Shown: piece by piece, positions 1 to 8,689 of the stretch
Numbering within the stretch: the first letter of the stretch is position 1
How the letters are laid out: each line of letters begins with the position of its first letter
NCBI GenBank assembly: GCA_009377585.1
Contig: WHTS01000046.1
Location: 1-43,130 of the forward strand
Direction: 5' to 3'
DNA: 43,130 bases
Source of the DNA: Betaproteobacteria bacterium
Lineage (GTDB): Bacteria > Pseudomonadota > Gammaproteobacteria > Burkholderiales > WYBJ01
Notes under the pieces: generated by a model
What the model was told of the DNA's origin: nothing
Seen by the model: only the letters and a program-made list of their open reading frames with translations
Databases searched by the model: none
Made by a program: the position numbers and the translations under genes

Positions 1-6
1 ACTAGC

Positions 7-114
7 GTGGTGAATCGTAAATTCGTCGTAATTCGTCATTCCCGCGCAAGCGGGAAGCCAGAACGGGACTCCGCCTGGACCCCCGCGTTCGCGGGGGTGA
101 CGAACTTCTGACTC
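7..114. repeat. Dispersed hairpin repeat, copy 1
   Basis: Two adjacent palindromes are visible. The first has a 6-bp stem at 40-45/50-55 with loop GCAA. The second has a 9-bp stem at 79-87/90-98. Positions 7-63 recur in inverted orientation at 8633-8689 with 6 mismatches in 57 bases. This is the family of short chromosomal repeats found near genes in many proteobacteria, recognisable by its translation ending SGFPLARE on the minus strand. It fills the stretch before the first gene, and no promoter stands out in it. Confidence 0.8.
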
Positions 115-137
115 AGCACACTAGAGGCGAACACATC

Positions 138-1274
138 ATGAAGATCACGCGCGTGCAATGCCATATGGTGACGATTCCGTACAAGAATCCTTACCGCATG
201 GCACCCGGCGAGACGCGGCACAAGAGGCAGATCATCGTGCTGATCGACACCGACGAAGGCATCAGCGGTGTCGGCGAGACCGGCGTCACGCTGATCGAGC
301 GCGGGGGTGAGACGCAGGAAGCGATCTATTTCTCGATCCAGAAATACATGGCGCCTCTCATCATGGGCCTGGATCCGTTCGACATCGGGCTCGTCATCGA
401 CCGGCTCGAAGGCTTCAACCAGGGCCGCACCGGCTTTCTGTGCGCCAAGGCAGCGATCGATACCGCGCTGTACGATATCATGGGCAAGGCGGTGAATCGC
501 CCGGTCGCGCAGTTGCTGGGGGGCATACACCGCACCAACTTCAAGGTGAGCCGCAGCCTGGGCGTGAAAACACCGCGCGAGATGGCCGAGGATGCGCAGA
601 AGCTCAAGGCCGCCGGCTACGCGATGCTCACGATCAAGGTCGGCTTCGATGTGAAGGAGGACATCGAGCGCGTGGCAGCGGTGCGCGATGCCGTGGGCGC
701 GAATTTCCCTCTGGAGATCGACGTGAACGGCGCCTATACGGTGGAAGTGGCCATACCGACGCTCAAGAAGATGGAGCGCTACGGCATCGAGGCGGTCGAG
801 CAACCGGTGCCATGGTGGGATCTTCAGGGCATGAAGGAAGTGCGCATCGCACTCGATACCCCCATCACCGCAGACGAGAGCGCGTGGACGCCGCACGACG
901 TCGTGAATATCGCACGGGCAGGGGCGGCAGATACGATCTGTCTCAAACCGGTGAAGAACGGCGGGCTGTTCCTGAGCCGGCGCATGGCTGAGATTGCAGA
1001 GGCCGCAGGCATGGGCGTGCTGACGGGCAGCAAGCATCCATTGTCGCCCGGCACGGCAGCCATTCTGCATTTCGCCGCGGCGGTGCCGTGCGTGCACGAA
1101 GTGCTCGGCTACGGCTCGCCGCTGGAGCGGCTCATCGACGACATCTGCGATCCGCCTCTGGAGATGAACACGGATGGCACGGTATCGCTACCGACTGGTC
1201 CCGGCATGGGGGTGACCGTGTCCGAAGAAAAGCTGCGCAAGTACAACGATAGCGAAGCATTGACGATCAAGTAG
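138..1274 (+). CDS. Mandelate racemase/muconate lactonizing enzyme family protein
   Basis: Cytoplasmic enolase-superfamily enzyme of 378 aa, the usual length. The N-terminal capping domain spans about residues 1-125 and the TIM barrel follows. The three metal ligands are visible as D195 (EIDVNG), E221 (VEQPVP) and D246 (TADES), with base candidates K167 (TIKVG) and K270 (CLKPVK). The first Lys of the usual KxK motif is Thr here. The reaction class is proton abstraction next to a carboxylate; the substrate cannot be read from sequence. The ATG is preceded by GAGG at 124-127. It lies 30 nt before a MaoC-like dehydratase and an isochorismatase-like hydrolase, so a three-gene catabolic operon is likely. 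Confidence 0.9.
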   Translation: MKITRVQCHMVTIPYKNPYRMAPGETRHKRQIIVLIDTDEGISGVGETGVTLIERGGETQEAIYFSIQKYMAPLIMGLDPFDIGLVIDRLEGFNQGRTGFLCAKAAIDTALYDIMGKAVNRPVAQLLGGIHRTNFKVSRSLGVKTPREMAEDAQKLKAAGYAMLTIKVGFDVKEDIERVAAVRDAVGANFPLEIDVNGAYTVEVAIPTLKKMERYGIEAVEQPVPWWDLQGMKEVRIALDTPITADESAWTPHDVVNIARAGAADTICLKPVKNGGLFLSRRMAEIAEAAGMGVLTGSKHPLSPGTAAILHFAAAVPCVHEVLGYGSPLERLIDDICDPPLEMNTDGTVSLPTGPGMGVTVSEEKLRKYNDSEALTIK

Positions 1275-1304
1275 ACGAGCAGCTTTTACATTTCAAGGTG
1301 AACG

Positions 1305-2510
1305 ATGAACAAGCGAGTAGACAAACTCCAGATCGGCGACGTTGCGGCGGAAGGCCTGATCAATGACGAATCGTTGGCCGCGGCCCGCGCCCTCATCGGC
1401 AACAAGCTGCGTCCCGAGCAGTACTTGCGCGACGCGAGCGTGGACTCGATCAGCATCTTCGCCAATGGCGTCGGCGATCTGAATCCGCTTTATCGCGATC
1501 TCGAATACGCACGCTGGACGCGTTTCGGCGGACTGATTGCGCATCCGTGCTTTCCCTGGACGCACCACTGGCCCGGCCGTTCCTACTGGGGTCTGCCCGG
1601 CGTGCACGGCTTCGGCGTGGCGATCGACTGCGAATGGCATCGCAACGTGCGTCCTGGCGATCGCATCAACATCTGGAACCGCGTGCTCGGCGTGGAAGAG
1701 AAGCCATCGAAGTTTTCCGGCCGCATGGCGATGCAATACCTTCAATCCACGTATCTGAATCAGCGCGACGAACCGATCTGCACCGCCCTGGGCCTCACGG
1801 CTCGGCACGAGCGCAAGGCCTCGCGCGAAAAAGGCAAATACAAGGACGTGAAGACCTACGTCTACACGCCGGAAGAGCGCGCGCGCATCGATGAAATGGT
1901 GATGACCGAAACCGATCGTATCCGGGGCGCAAACACGCGCCATTGGGACGACGTGCAGGTCGGCGACAAGATCGACGAGATCGCGCGCGGTCCGCTATCG
2001 ATGTCCGACACGATGGCCTTCGTGATTGCCTCGGGGCGCGGTGCGGCGCATGGTGCGCTGCTCAAGCACGCTGCCAAGCACCCCAAGCACTACATCCGCA
2101 ATCAAGCCATGGGCGGTGGCGTGGAGTACACGGGCATCGGACACCATCGTGAAGAGTTCGCAAAGCACGTGGGCGTCCCTGGCATGTATGACTACCTGCC
2201 GCAGCGGGCGTGCTGGTTTGCGAGCGCCATTACCAACTGGATGAGCGACGATGGCGTCTTGAAGCGACTGCGGATGGAAGCAAGGCTCTTCAATTGTCAG
2301 GGCGACACGACCTTCATCGGCGGCACGGTGGTGAAGAAGTACGTGAAGGATCGCTGTGCGCTGATCGACATCGAGATGAAAGGTGTCAATCAGCGCGGTG
2401 AGCTTTCGTCTCCGGGATTTGCGACCGTGATGCTGCCCGCGCGTGATATCGACACCAAGCTTCCTTTCGACGGCACGGTAGTCGATCTGGAGTTGCCGCC
2501 GATCCGATAG
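1305..2510 (+). CDS. MaoC-like acyl dehydratase with two hotdog domains
   Basis: A 401-aa protein with two tandem hotdog-type segments. The first, about residues 20-170, contains ANGVGDLNPLYRD, the dehydratase-type helix that binds the acyl chain. The second, about 215-395, contains SDTMAFVIASGRGAAHG. The family hydrates or dehydrates acyl-thioesters or related enoyl compounds. Starts at an ATG after AAGGTGA. It follows the enolase-superfamily gene by 30 nt and precedes the isochorismatase-like gene by 11 nt, consistent with one transcript. The substrate is unknown. The large size fits the FAS1-type dehydratase-like or mesaconyl-CoA hydratase-like members rather than single-domain MaoC proteins. 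Confidence 0.8.
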   Translation: MNKRVDKLQIGDVAAEGLINDESLAAARALIGNKLRPEQYLRDASVDSISIFANGVGDLNPLYRDLEYARWTRFGGLIAHPCFPWTHHWPGRSYWGLPGVHGFGVAIDCEWHRNVRPGDRINIWNRVLGVEEKPSKFSGRMAMQYLQSTYLNQRDEPICTALGLTARHERKASREKGKYKDVKTYVYTPEERARIDEMVMTETDRIRGANTRHWDDVQVGDKIDEIARGPLSMSDTMAFVIASGRGAAHGALLKHAAKHPKHYIRNQAMGGGVEYTGIGHHREEFAKHVGVPGMYDYLPQRACWFASAITNWMSDDGVLKRLRMEARLFNCQGDTTFIGGTVVKKYVKDRCALIDIEMKGVNQRGELSSPGFATVMLPARDIDTKLPFDGTVVDLELPPIR

Positions 2511-2521
2511 GGATAGCGCTC

Positions 2522-3127
2522 ATGGCCAACAACGCGATGTTTCTGGTGTGCGACATGATCAACGATCTCGTGCACGAAGACGGACCCAATGGCAAGAAGG
2601 GCGGCACGAAAGGCTACGGACCGATTCTGGCGCGGCGCAAGGTCATCGAGAACACCGCCGCAGCCATTCGGAAAGCGCGTGCCGCAAGCGTCCCGATCGG
2701 TTATGTGCGCGTCGGGTTCTCACCGGACTATCGCGAATGTCCGCCGACCTCGCGCATCTTTCAGGGTGCGAAGAAGGCCGGTCTGTTCAAGCTGGGCGAA
2801 TGGGGCACGGAGGTGCATCCGGCGCTCGCACCGCAGGCTTCCGACTACGACATCGTGAAGCATCGGGTGAGCCCTTTCTACGCGACACGCCTCGAACCGA
2901 TACTGCGGGCGAACTCGGTGCAGCGCCTGTACGTGTGCGGCGTATCGACTAGCGGTGCGGTTTTGTCGGCGGCCAAAGACGGCCACGACAGGGACTACGA
3001 GGTGTTCGTGCTCGAAGACTGCTGTGCAGCGCTCACCGACGAGCAGCACCTTGCCGTGATCGAACAGATGCAGCGGATGACGACGATCCTGCGCTCGTCC
3101 GAGGTCACCTTCTTGGAGGGGACATAG
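2522..3127 (+). CDS. Isochorismatase-family hydrolase lacking the usual nucleophilic Cys
   Basis: A 201-aa alpha/beta protein of the isochorismatase/cysteine hydrolase fold. Asp11 (VCDMIND) and Lys113 (IVKHRVSPF) match the D and K of the family D-K-C triad. The segment that normally carries the nucleophile reads CGVSTSGAVLS, with Ala at about residue 146. It therefore belongs to the TSG-type subgroup, or uses a Cys-free mechanism as isochorismatase itself does. Products of the family include ammonia from amides or carbamoyl compounds, but the substrate here is unknown. Last gene of the first co-directional trio, and convergent with the following minus-strand gene (66 nt between stops). Confidence 0.82.
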   Translation: MANNAMFLVCDMINDLVHEDGPNGKKGGTKGYGPILARRKVIENTAAAIRKARAASVPIGYVRVGFSPDYRECPPTSRIFQGAKKAGLFKLGEWGTEVHPALAPQASDYDIVKHRVSPFYATRLEPILRANSVQRLYVCGVSTSGAVLSAAKDGHDRDYEVFVLEDCCAALTDEQHLAVIEQMQRMTTILRSSEVTFLEGT

Positions 3128-3193
3128 TATGTCGCCAGAAGCCGGTGATCCAGGCGCGGCATCGCCGCAACGCGACCTGGACCTGGTGGTGAG

Positions 3194-4423
3194 CTAGTAC
3201 CCCCGCTCCCGATCCACCGCCGATACGAGCGGTTCACCGGCGAGAAAACACTTCGCGTTGGCGGCGAAGATTTCGGCGGCCCGGGTGCCGCGCTTCGGGT
3301 GTCCGCCGCCGATGTGCGGCAAGACGAGAATGCCTTCGGTGGTCCAGAACGGATGGGTCTTGGGCAGCGGCTCCTCGCGGAAGACGTCGAGCACGGCGCC
3401 GGCGATCGTCTTCGAGCGCACGGCGGCGATCAGGTCTTCGTCGGCGATGAGCGCGCCGCGACCGAAGTTGATGAGCCATGCCGTCGGCTTCATCGCGCGC
3501 AAGAAAGTCGCGTCGACGAGGTTCTCGGTGATCGGCGTGGTAGGCAACAGCAACACCACGAAATCCGATTGCTGCAGAACGTCGTTCAGTGCCTCCGGGC
3601 CGTAAACCTTGTCCACATGAGCAACGGGCTCGGGGGTTCGCTTCGCGCCGATGACGCGCATGTCGAGTACGGCCGCCTTGCGCGCAACCTCTTGCCCGAT
3701 CGCACCCAGGCCCAGTATGCCGACCGCCTCGCGAAACTTGCGGGTGAACGCGCTCTGGTCCGAGTAGCCGCAGCTCGTCGCGATCGCCGCGATCGATTCG
3801 TCGCTTCCCGTCAACCGCTCGACCGCGGCTTCCAATCGCGTCTTCTGGATGAGCTGGCCCGCGGAGATGTGGAAGATGCGCCGGATTCGTTGCTCGAACT
3901 GATACGACGACAAACCCGCGTGTCTTGCGAGATCGCCGACGTGAAGCGCCTGATCGTACTGGGTGCGGATGCGTCCGACGGCTTCGGCCACGGGCGCGAA
4001 ATGAGCGCTGCGCTCGTTGGGTCCCTGCAGATCCTTCGATACCCCGTAAAGTCCGACCACGCTGCCCTCGTGCCCCCGCAACGGCAGCTTGTTGGTGACG
4101 CACCAGCCGCACTGGCCGGTCGGATAGAAACGCAGCTCGAGCTGATCCCGGATCGCATGCCCACGGCTTAGAACCTCCTCGTCCTGCTCGCGGAAGCTTT
4201 GACCGAGCAATGCCGGAAAGACTTCGTCGGCCTTGCGGCCGATCAGCTGGCGCTTGTCGCTGCGCCCACAGCGTTCGACCAGCGTCTGGTTGACGACGAC
4301 ATACTGACCGCGGTCGTTCTTGATGAAGAAAACGACGTCCGGCAAGCGATCGAACAACGCCTCGGCGGTAAAGGGCTGCGCGAGTTTCCGGAACAACTCC
4401 GTCTGAAGCTCGGCTTCGTTCAT
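3194..4423 (-). CDS. Chimera: PAS-AraC regulator fused to C-terminal half of D-2-hydroxyacid dehydrogenase
   Basis: Residues of about 1-235 are a regulator: a PAS domain (LFDRLPDVVFFIKND onward) followed by a two-helix AraC-type DNA-binding domain ending SAFTRKFREAV. At 3719-3727 the reading frame passes without a break into GILGLGAIGQEV, the Rossmann start of a D-isomer-specific 2-hydroxyacid dehydrogenase. The dehydrogenase active-site residues are kept (FGRGALI Arg, FREEP Glu, PHIGG His), but its first 100 or so residues of substrate domain are absent. Both parent families have a V-G at the joint, so a deletion at microhomology, or a misassembly, explains it better than a natural fusion. 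Start taken at ATG 4423; a GTG at 4492 would add 23 residues. Confidence 0.8.
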   Translation of the reverse strand: MNEAELQTELFRKLAQPFTAEALFDRLPDVVFFIKNDRGQYVVVNQTLVERCGRSDKRQLIGRKADEVFPALLGQSFREQDEEVLSRGHAIRDQLELRFYPTGQCGWCVTNKLPLRGHEGSVVGLYGVSKDLQGPNERSAHFAPVAEAVGRIRTQYDQALHVGDLARHAGLSSYQFEQRIRRIFHISAGQLIQKTRLEAAVERLTGSDESIAAIATSCGYSDQSAFTRKFREAVGILGLGAIGQEVARKAAVLDMRVIGAKRTPEPVAHVDKVYGPEALNDVLQQSDFVVLLLPTTPITENLVDATFLRAMKPTAWLINFGRGALIADEDLIAAVRSKTIAGAVLDVFREEPLPKTHPFWTTEGILVLPHIGGGHPKRGTRAAEIFAANAKCFLAGEPLVSAVDRERGY

Positions 4424-4529
4424 GCTCGAATGCGATTGTGCTGAAACTGGAGTCGCCGCTGCCGAAATCGACAAGACGCCGTCTCGCTCCACCGGGAAAA
4501 TTCGCGGTCGAGGAGGATTATGCCCATGC

Positions 4530-4958
4530 TACCCGCCCTACAAAGGCGGTGGTCAAGCGGTACTGGATCTGATCGGGGGCCACGTGCCGGTGGGGCTGCT
4601 CGGCGCCACGCCTTTTGTTGCGCATCACAAGTCGGGTCGGCTGCGCATCATTGCGTTTACATCGAAGGAGCGTTTCCCGCCGATGCCGGAGATCCCCACG
4701 CTGCGCGAGGCGGGCTTCCCGATCGATTCCACGCAATGGCTCGGTGTGCTTGCGCCGCGCGGCACGAGCGACGAAGTCGTCCAGCGCTTGCATGCCGAGA
4801 TCGTGAAGGCGCTGGCGTTGCAGGATGTGCAGGACCGACTTGCCCAGTCGGCTCTGCAGCCGGTCGGCAGCACGCCTCGGGAGTTCGCCAGCGTCATCAA
4901 ATCGCAGATCGAGCACTGGAGCAAGGTCGCTCAGGAGCTCGGGGTCAGGCCGGAATAG
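4530..4958 (+). pseudogene. C-terminal fragment of a Bug/TctC-type solute-binding protein
   Basis: The frame starting near 4530 reads PYKGGGQAVLDLIGGHVPVG and continues to a stop at 4958. This matches the C-terminal half of the tripartite tricarboxylate transporter receptor (Bug) family, including the conserved tail IEHWSKVAQELG. The N-terminal half with the signal peptide is missing, and there is no start codon in a sensible place. A good ribosome site (GAGGAGG, 4509-4515) with ATG at 4520 sits just upstream but in another frame, so the 5' end belonged to something else or was joined out of frame. Probably non-functional. Confidence 0.8.
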
Positions 4959-4984
4959 TCCCTCGGCATAGCAACGTTACGGCA

Positions 4985-5914
4985 ATGGAACGGCTGCGGA
5001 TCGTCGATTCACATACGGGCGGCGAACCGACCCGGGTGGTGGTTGACGGCGGGCCCGATCTGGGCTCGGGCCCGATCGCCACGCGCCTCGAGCGCTTCCG
5101 GAGCGAGCTCGACCACTATCGATCCGCCATCGTCAACGAACCGCGCGGCTCCGAAGTCATCGTGGGCGCGCTGCTGCTGGCGCCCGAGGACGAGTCCTGC
5201 GCAGCCGGCGTGATCTACTTCAACAACGTCGGTTACATCGGCATGTGCGGCCACGGCACCATCGGCCTGGTGACGACGCTGGCGCACCTGGGACGCATCG
5301 GCCCAGGCGAGCACCGGATCGAAACGCCGGTCGGCATCGTCACCACGACGCTGCACGACAATCATGAAGTGAGCGTGCGAAACGTGCCGAGCTGGCGCGC
5401 GCGCAAGAACGTAACCGTGCAGGTCCCCGACGCGGGAGCCGTCACGGGCGATATCGCCTATGGGGGAAACTGGTTCTTTCTGGTCGAGCACCACGGGCAG
5501 GAATTGACGCTCGCAAACGTCGGGCGCCTGACCGACTTGTGCGCGCGTATCCGCCGGGCAGTCAATGCGCAAGGCTTTCCCGAAGTCGATCATGTCGAGT
5601 TGTTCGGTTCGCCGCAGATCGCGGGCGCCCAGTCGCGCAATTTCGTGCTCTGTCCGGGCAACGCCTACGACCGATCGCCGTGCGGCACCGGCACGAGCGC
5701 GAAACTCGCCTGCCTGGCTGCGGACGCCAAGCTGGCGGAGGGCGCGGCCTGGGTACAGGAAAGCATCCTCGGCAGCGTCTTCACGGGCTCGTTCCGATGG
5801 CTCGACCGGGAAGGCGGCAAGGTGGCGCCGGTCATCCGCGGCAGGGCGTTCGTGACCGCGGAGCTTACGCACCTCCTCGACGAGGACGATCCGTTCTGCT
5901 GGGGCGTTCGTTGA
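4985..5914 (+). CDS. Proline racemase family, likely 4-hydroxyproline 2-epimerase
   Basis: A 309-aa cytoplasmic protein of normal family length. Both catalytic cysteines are present: C88 in GMCGHGTIG and C233 in RSPCGTGTSA. Having Cys at both positions separates epimerases and racemases from trans-3-hydroxyproline dehydratases, where the second is Thr. The expected reaction is trans-4-hydroxy-L-proline to cis-4-hydroxy-D-proline. The ATG at 4985 starts the recognisable family sequence; the frame stays open upstream but that part is antisense-like and unrelated. It is followed 1 nt later by an FAD oxidase and then a DapA-like gene, the standard order of a hydroxyproline catabolic cluster. Confidence 0.88.
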   Translation: MERLRIVDSHTGGEPTRVVVDGGPDLGSGPIATRLERFRSELDHYRSAIVNEPRGSEVIVGALLLAPEDESCAAGVIYFNNVGYIGMCGHGTIGLVTTLAHLGRIGPGEHRIETPVGIVTTTLHDNHEVSVRNVPSWRARKNVTVQVPDAGAVTGDIAYGGNWFFLVEHHGQELTLANVGRLTDLCARIRRAVNAQGFPEVDHVELFGSPQIAGAQSRNFVLCPGNAYDRSPCGTGTSAKLACLAADAKLAEGAAWVQESILGSVFTGSFRWLDREGGKVAPVIRGRAFVTAELTHLLDEDDPFCWGVR

Positions 5915-5915
5915 G

Positions 5916-7169
5916 GTGAGTGGACATGTCGTCGTCATCGGCGCCGGGGTCGTCGGTCTGTGCAGCGCGCTTTACTGCGTGCAACGCGGCTGGCGCGTGA
6001 CGGTCGTGGAGCGACAGCCCGAGCAGCGCGACGGCTGCTCTTTCGGCAACACCGGTCTGATCGTTCCGAGCCATTTCGTGCCGCTCGCGGCGCCAGGCGT
6101 GGTATCCCAGGGGCTCAAGTGGATGCGCGATCCCGGCTCGCCTTTCTACGTGCAGCCGCGAGCATCGTGGGACTTGATCGACTGGGGGTTCAAGTTCTGG
6201 CGGGCAGCGAAGGCCGAGCACGTGCGCCGCGCGGCGCCGGTGCTGCGCGATCTGAGCTTGGCGAGCCGCGAGTGCTACCAGGCGCTTGCCGACACCGACA
6301 ATGACTTTCAACTCGCCCGGACCGGCGTCCTCGTGCTCTGCAAGACCCTGCAAGCGCTCGACGACGAAGCCGAAGTCGCGAACCATGCGGCTGCGCTCGG
6401 TTTGCGCGTCGAAGTGCTCGATGCCGCCGCCACCGCGGCGCTCGATCCCGGCGTACGGATGGACGTGGCGGGCGCGGTCCACTTTGCGCAGGACTGCAAT
6501 CTCGTCCCCGAGCGCCTGATCGCCGGGCTGCAGCGCCGTCTGGCGGCGCATGGCGTACGCTTTGCATGGAACACCGAGGCGGTTGGATGGCAGCTCGACG
6601 GTGAGCGGATCGCCGCCGTGAAGCTGGGCGCAGAGGCGGAAATCGGAGCGGACGCATTCGTGCTTGCCGCGGGCTCATGGTCGAGCGAGCTGGCACGCAG
6701 CCTCGGTCTCAAACTGCCGTTGCAGGCGGGCAAAGGCTACAGTCTCACTTTGGCGCACCCGCGCCAGTCGCCGAGGATGTGCGCGATACTGGCTGAGGCG
6801 CGCGTGGCGGTCAGCCCGATGGGCGGCGCATTGCGATTCGGCGGCACGATGGAGATGTGCGGGCTCGACGAGAGCGTGAATCCGATCCGGGTTCGCAGCA
6901 TCGTCGCTGCGGTGCCGCGCTATTACCCCGATTTCACGCCGGCGGATTTCGACGGGATTCGGCCGTGGCGGGGGTTACGTCCATGCTCGCCGGACGGTTT
7001 GCCCTATGTCGGGCGGACATCGCGCTGCGCCAATCTGGCCATCGCAACCGGACACGCAATGCTCGGTGTCACGCTCGGTCCGATCACCGGCCAGCTGGTC
7101 GCACAGGTTTTATCCGGCGAGCAGCCCGAGCTCGATCTGACCCTGCTTTCGCCCGATCGCTACCACTGA
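5916..7169 (+). CDS. FAD-dependent D-amino acid oxidase/dehydrogenase (probable D-hydroxyproline dehydrogenase)
   Basis: A 417-aa DAO-family flavoprotein starting at GTG 5916, directly after the stop of the epimerase. The N-terminal Rossmann motif GAGVVG (about residues 9-14) and the C-terminal stretch GIRPWRGLRPCSPDGLPYVG are typical of DadA-like enzymes. In the neighbourhood of a hydroxyproline epimerase the expected step is oxidation of cis-4-hydroxy-D-proline to 1-pyrroline-4-hydroxy-2-carboxylate. No signal peptide. Membrane or electron-acceptor association cannot be judged from sequence. Substrate assignment rests on context. Confidence 0.85.
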   Translation: MSGHVVVIGAGVVGLCSALYCVQRGWRVTVVERQPEQRDGCSFGNTGLIVPSHFVPLAAPGVVSQGLKWMRDPGSPFYVQPRASWDLIDWGFKFWRAAKAEHVRRAAPVLRDLSLASRECYQALADTDNDFQLARTGVLVLCKTLQALDDEAEVANHAAALGLRVEVLDAAATAALDPGVRMDVAGAVHFAQDCNLVPERLIAGLQRRLAAHGVRFAWNTEAVGWQLDGERIAAVKLGAEAEIGADAFVLAAGSWSSELARSLGLKLPLQAGKGYSLTLAHPRQSPRMCAILAEARVAVSPMGGALRFGGTMEMCGLDESVNPIRVRSIVAAVPRYYPDFTPADFDGIRPWRGLRPCSPDGLPYVGRTSRCANLAIATGHAMLGVTLGPITGQLVAQVLSGEQPELDLTLLSPDRYH

Positions 7170-7177
7170 TCGACCTT

Positions 7178-7184
7178 GGAAAGG
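7178..7184 (+). promoter_or_regulatory. Ribosome binding site GGAAAGG
   Basis: Nine bases before ATG 7194. It favours that ATG over the upstream in-frame TTG at 7176 as the start of the DapA-like gene. Confidence 0.6.
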
Positions 7185-7193
7185 ATCTTCGCG

Positions 7194-8084
7194 ATGAAAT
7201 GGACTGGCGTGATTTCGGCGATCACCACTGCGTTCCACCCGGACTACAGCGTGGATCATGCATTCCTGGCGAAGCATGCGCAATGGCAGGTCGCACAGGG
7301 GTGCGAGGGCGTCGTCGCCTTGGGCTCGCTCGGCGAAGCCGCGACTCTCACGTTCGACGAGAAGGTCGCGATCCTGAAGACCCTCGTCGCCGCGCTGGGT
7401 GAGAAGCCCGTCGTTGCGGGCATTGCGGCGTTGAGCACGGCCGAGGCGGTCGCGCTGGCGAAAGCTTCCGAGCAGGTGGGGTGCGCTGCATTGATGGTTC
7501 TGCCGCCCTACGTCTACAGCAGCGATTGGCGGGAGATGAAGGCGCATGTGCAGGCCGTGGTGCGGGCGACGCGCCTGTCCTGCATGCTCTACAACAATCC
7601 GATCGCCTACAAGACGGATTTTCTTGCGACCCATATCGCCGAGCTCGCCGCCGAGAACGAAAACCTGCATGCCGTGAAAGAGTCGAGCGGCGACGTGCGG
7701 CGCATCACGGCCGTCAAGGCGCTGTGCGGGGAGCGCCTGGCGCTGTTCGCGGGCCTGGACGACATGGTCGTGGAGGCGGTGCGCATGGGCGCCGTGGGCT
7801 GGATCGCCGGCCTGGTGAACGCATTGCCGCGCGAGTCGGTGGTGCTATTCGATCGCGCCAGGCGCGGCGAGACGGAAACGGCGGACGCGCTTTATCGCTG
7901 GTTCCTGCCGCTTCTGCGCATGGATACCTTGCCGAAGTTCGTGCAACTCATCAAACTCGTGCAGCAGGAGGTCGGTATGGGCAACGAGCGCGTGCGTCCT
8001 CCGCGGCTCGTGCTGGCTGGCGGCGAGCGCGAAGCGGCGCTCGCAACGCTGAAGGCGGCGCTGGCGAGCCGTCCGAACCTGTGA
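7194..8084 (+). CDS. DapA-family lyase, likely 1-pyrroline-4-hydroxy-2-carboxylate deaminase
   Basis: A 296-aa TIM-barrel protein of the dihydrodipicolinate synthase/N-acetylneuraminate lyase family. The Schiff-base lysine is K162 (HAVKESSGD) and the catalytic Tyr is Y133 (LYNNP), at the same positions as in classical family members. The GSLGEAATL loop is also present. Downstream of the epimerase and the oxidase, it most likely deaminates the pyrroline product to alpha-ketoglutarate semialdehyde. The semialdehyde dehydrogenase that would finish the pathway is not in the window. An alternative reading is a generic keto-acid aldolase of the same family. Confidence 0.82.
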   Translation: MKWTGVISAITTAFHPDYSVDHAFLAKHAQWQVAQGCEGVVALGSLGEAATLTFDEKVAILKTLVAALGEKPVVAGIAALSTAEAVALAKASEQVGCAALMVLPPYVYSSDWREMKAHVQAVVRATRLSCMLYNNPIAYKTDFLATHIAELAAENENLHAVKESSGDVRRITAVKALCGERLALFAGLDDMVVEAVRMGAVGWIAGLVNALPRESVVLFDRARRGETETADALYRWFLPLLRMDTLPKFVQLIKLVQQEVGMGNERVRPPRLVLAGGEREAALATLKAALASRPNL

Positions 8085-8127
8085 GCACGCGGCGACCCTC
8101 GACCTCTTGAACGGGTGGAACACAAAA

Positions 8128-8640
8128 ATGCGGATCAGACTGCTCGGCACCGGAACACCCACGCCGTCGTTGAAGCGCATGAGCTCCGGCTACCTGGTCG
8201 AGGTCGGCGAGCGGAAAATCCTGTTCGATTTCGGCCCGGGCGCCTACCACCGGCTGCTCGAGTCGGGCGTAAAGCCCACACAGGTCACGGACATATTCTT
8301 CACTCACCTGCACTACGATCACTGCCTCGACTACATCCGGCTGCTGATGACGCGCTGGGACCAGGGTGCCGACAAGATCCCCGAGCTGAATGTCTACGGA
8401 CCCGCGCATACCGCGCGGATGACCGAGCTCGTCGTCGGAGAAGGCGGCGTGTTCGGCCCGGATCTCGCGGCGCGCACCGAGTTGCCGATGAGCCAGGCGG
8501 TGTTCGTGGCGCGCGGCGGGACGCTGCCGCGCTCGAAACCGCGTCCGGTCGTGCGCGAAATCGCTGCCGACGACGTGGTCGACTGCGGTCCGTTCAGCGT
8601 GCGTGCGCGCGCGGTCATTCACGCCCAGCCGATTCTGGAT
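8128..8640 (+). pseudogene. Truncated metallo-beta-lactamase-fold hydrolase
   Basis: Starts at ATG 8128 after GGGTGGA with MRIRLLGTGTP, and has the zinc motif HLHYDH in FFTHLHYDHCLD, as in RNase Z/arylsulfatase-like MBL proteins. The family sequence runs to about VIHAQP and then enters the dispersed repeat at 8633-8689, which translates as LDSRLRGNDE. The C-terminal third with the remaining zinc ligands is lost. The frame stays open through the repeat and into leuC, so a readthrough fusion could in principle be made, but leuC has its own start and ribosome site. Confidence 0.8.
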
Positions 8641-8689
8641 TCCCGCTTGCGCGGAAATGACGAATCGCGACGAATTTGCGATTCGCCAC
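8633..8689. repeat. Dispersed hairpin repeat, copy 2
   Basis: Inverted copy of positions 7-63, with 51 of 57 bases identical. It sits exactly where the metallo-beta-lactamase-fold gene loses homology. Together the two copies bracket the catabolic genes from 138 to 8640. Confidence 0.85.

Noticed and set aside
36-1097. A 353-codon minus-strand frame over the enolase-family gene
   Set aside because: Antisense shadow of a clear gene, typical of GC-rich DNA.
4520-5914. A 464-codon frame ending in the epimerase
   Set aside because: The first 155 codons read the Bug fragment in a wrong frame; family sequence starts at ATG 4985.
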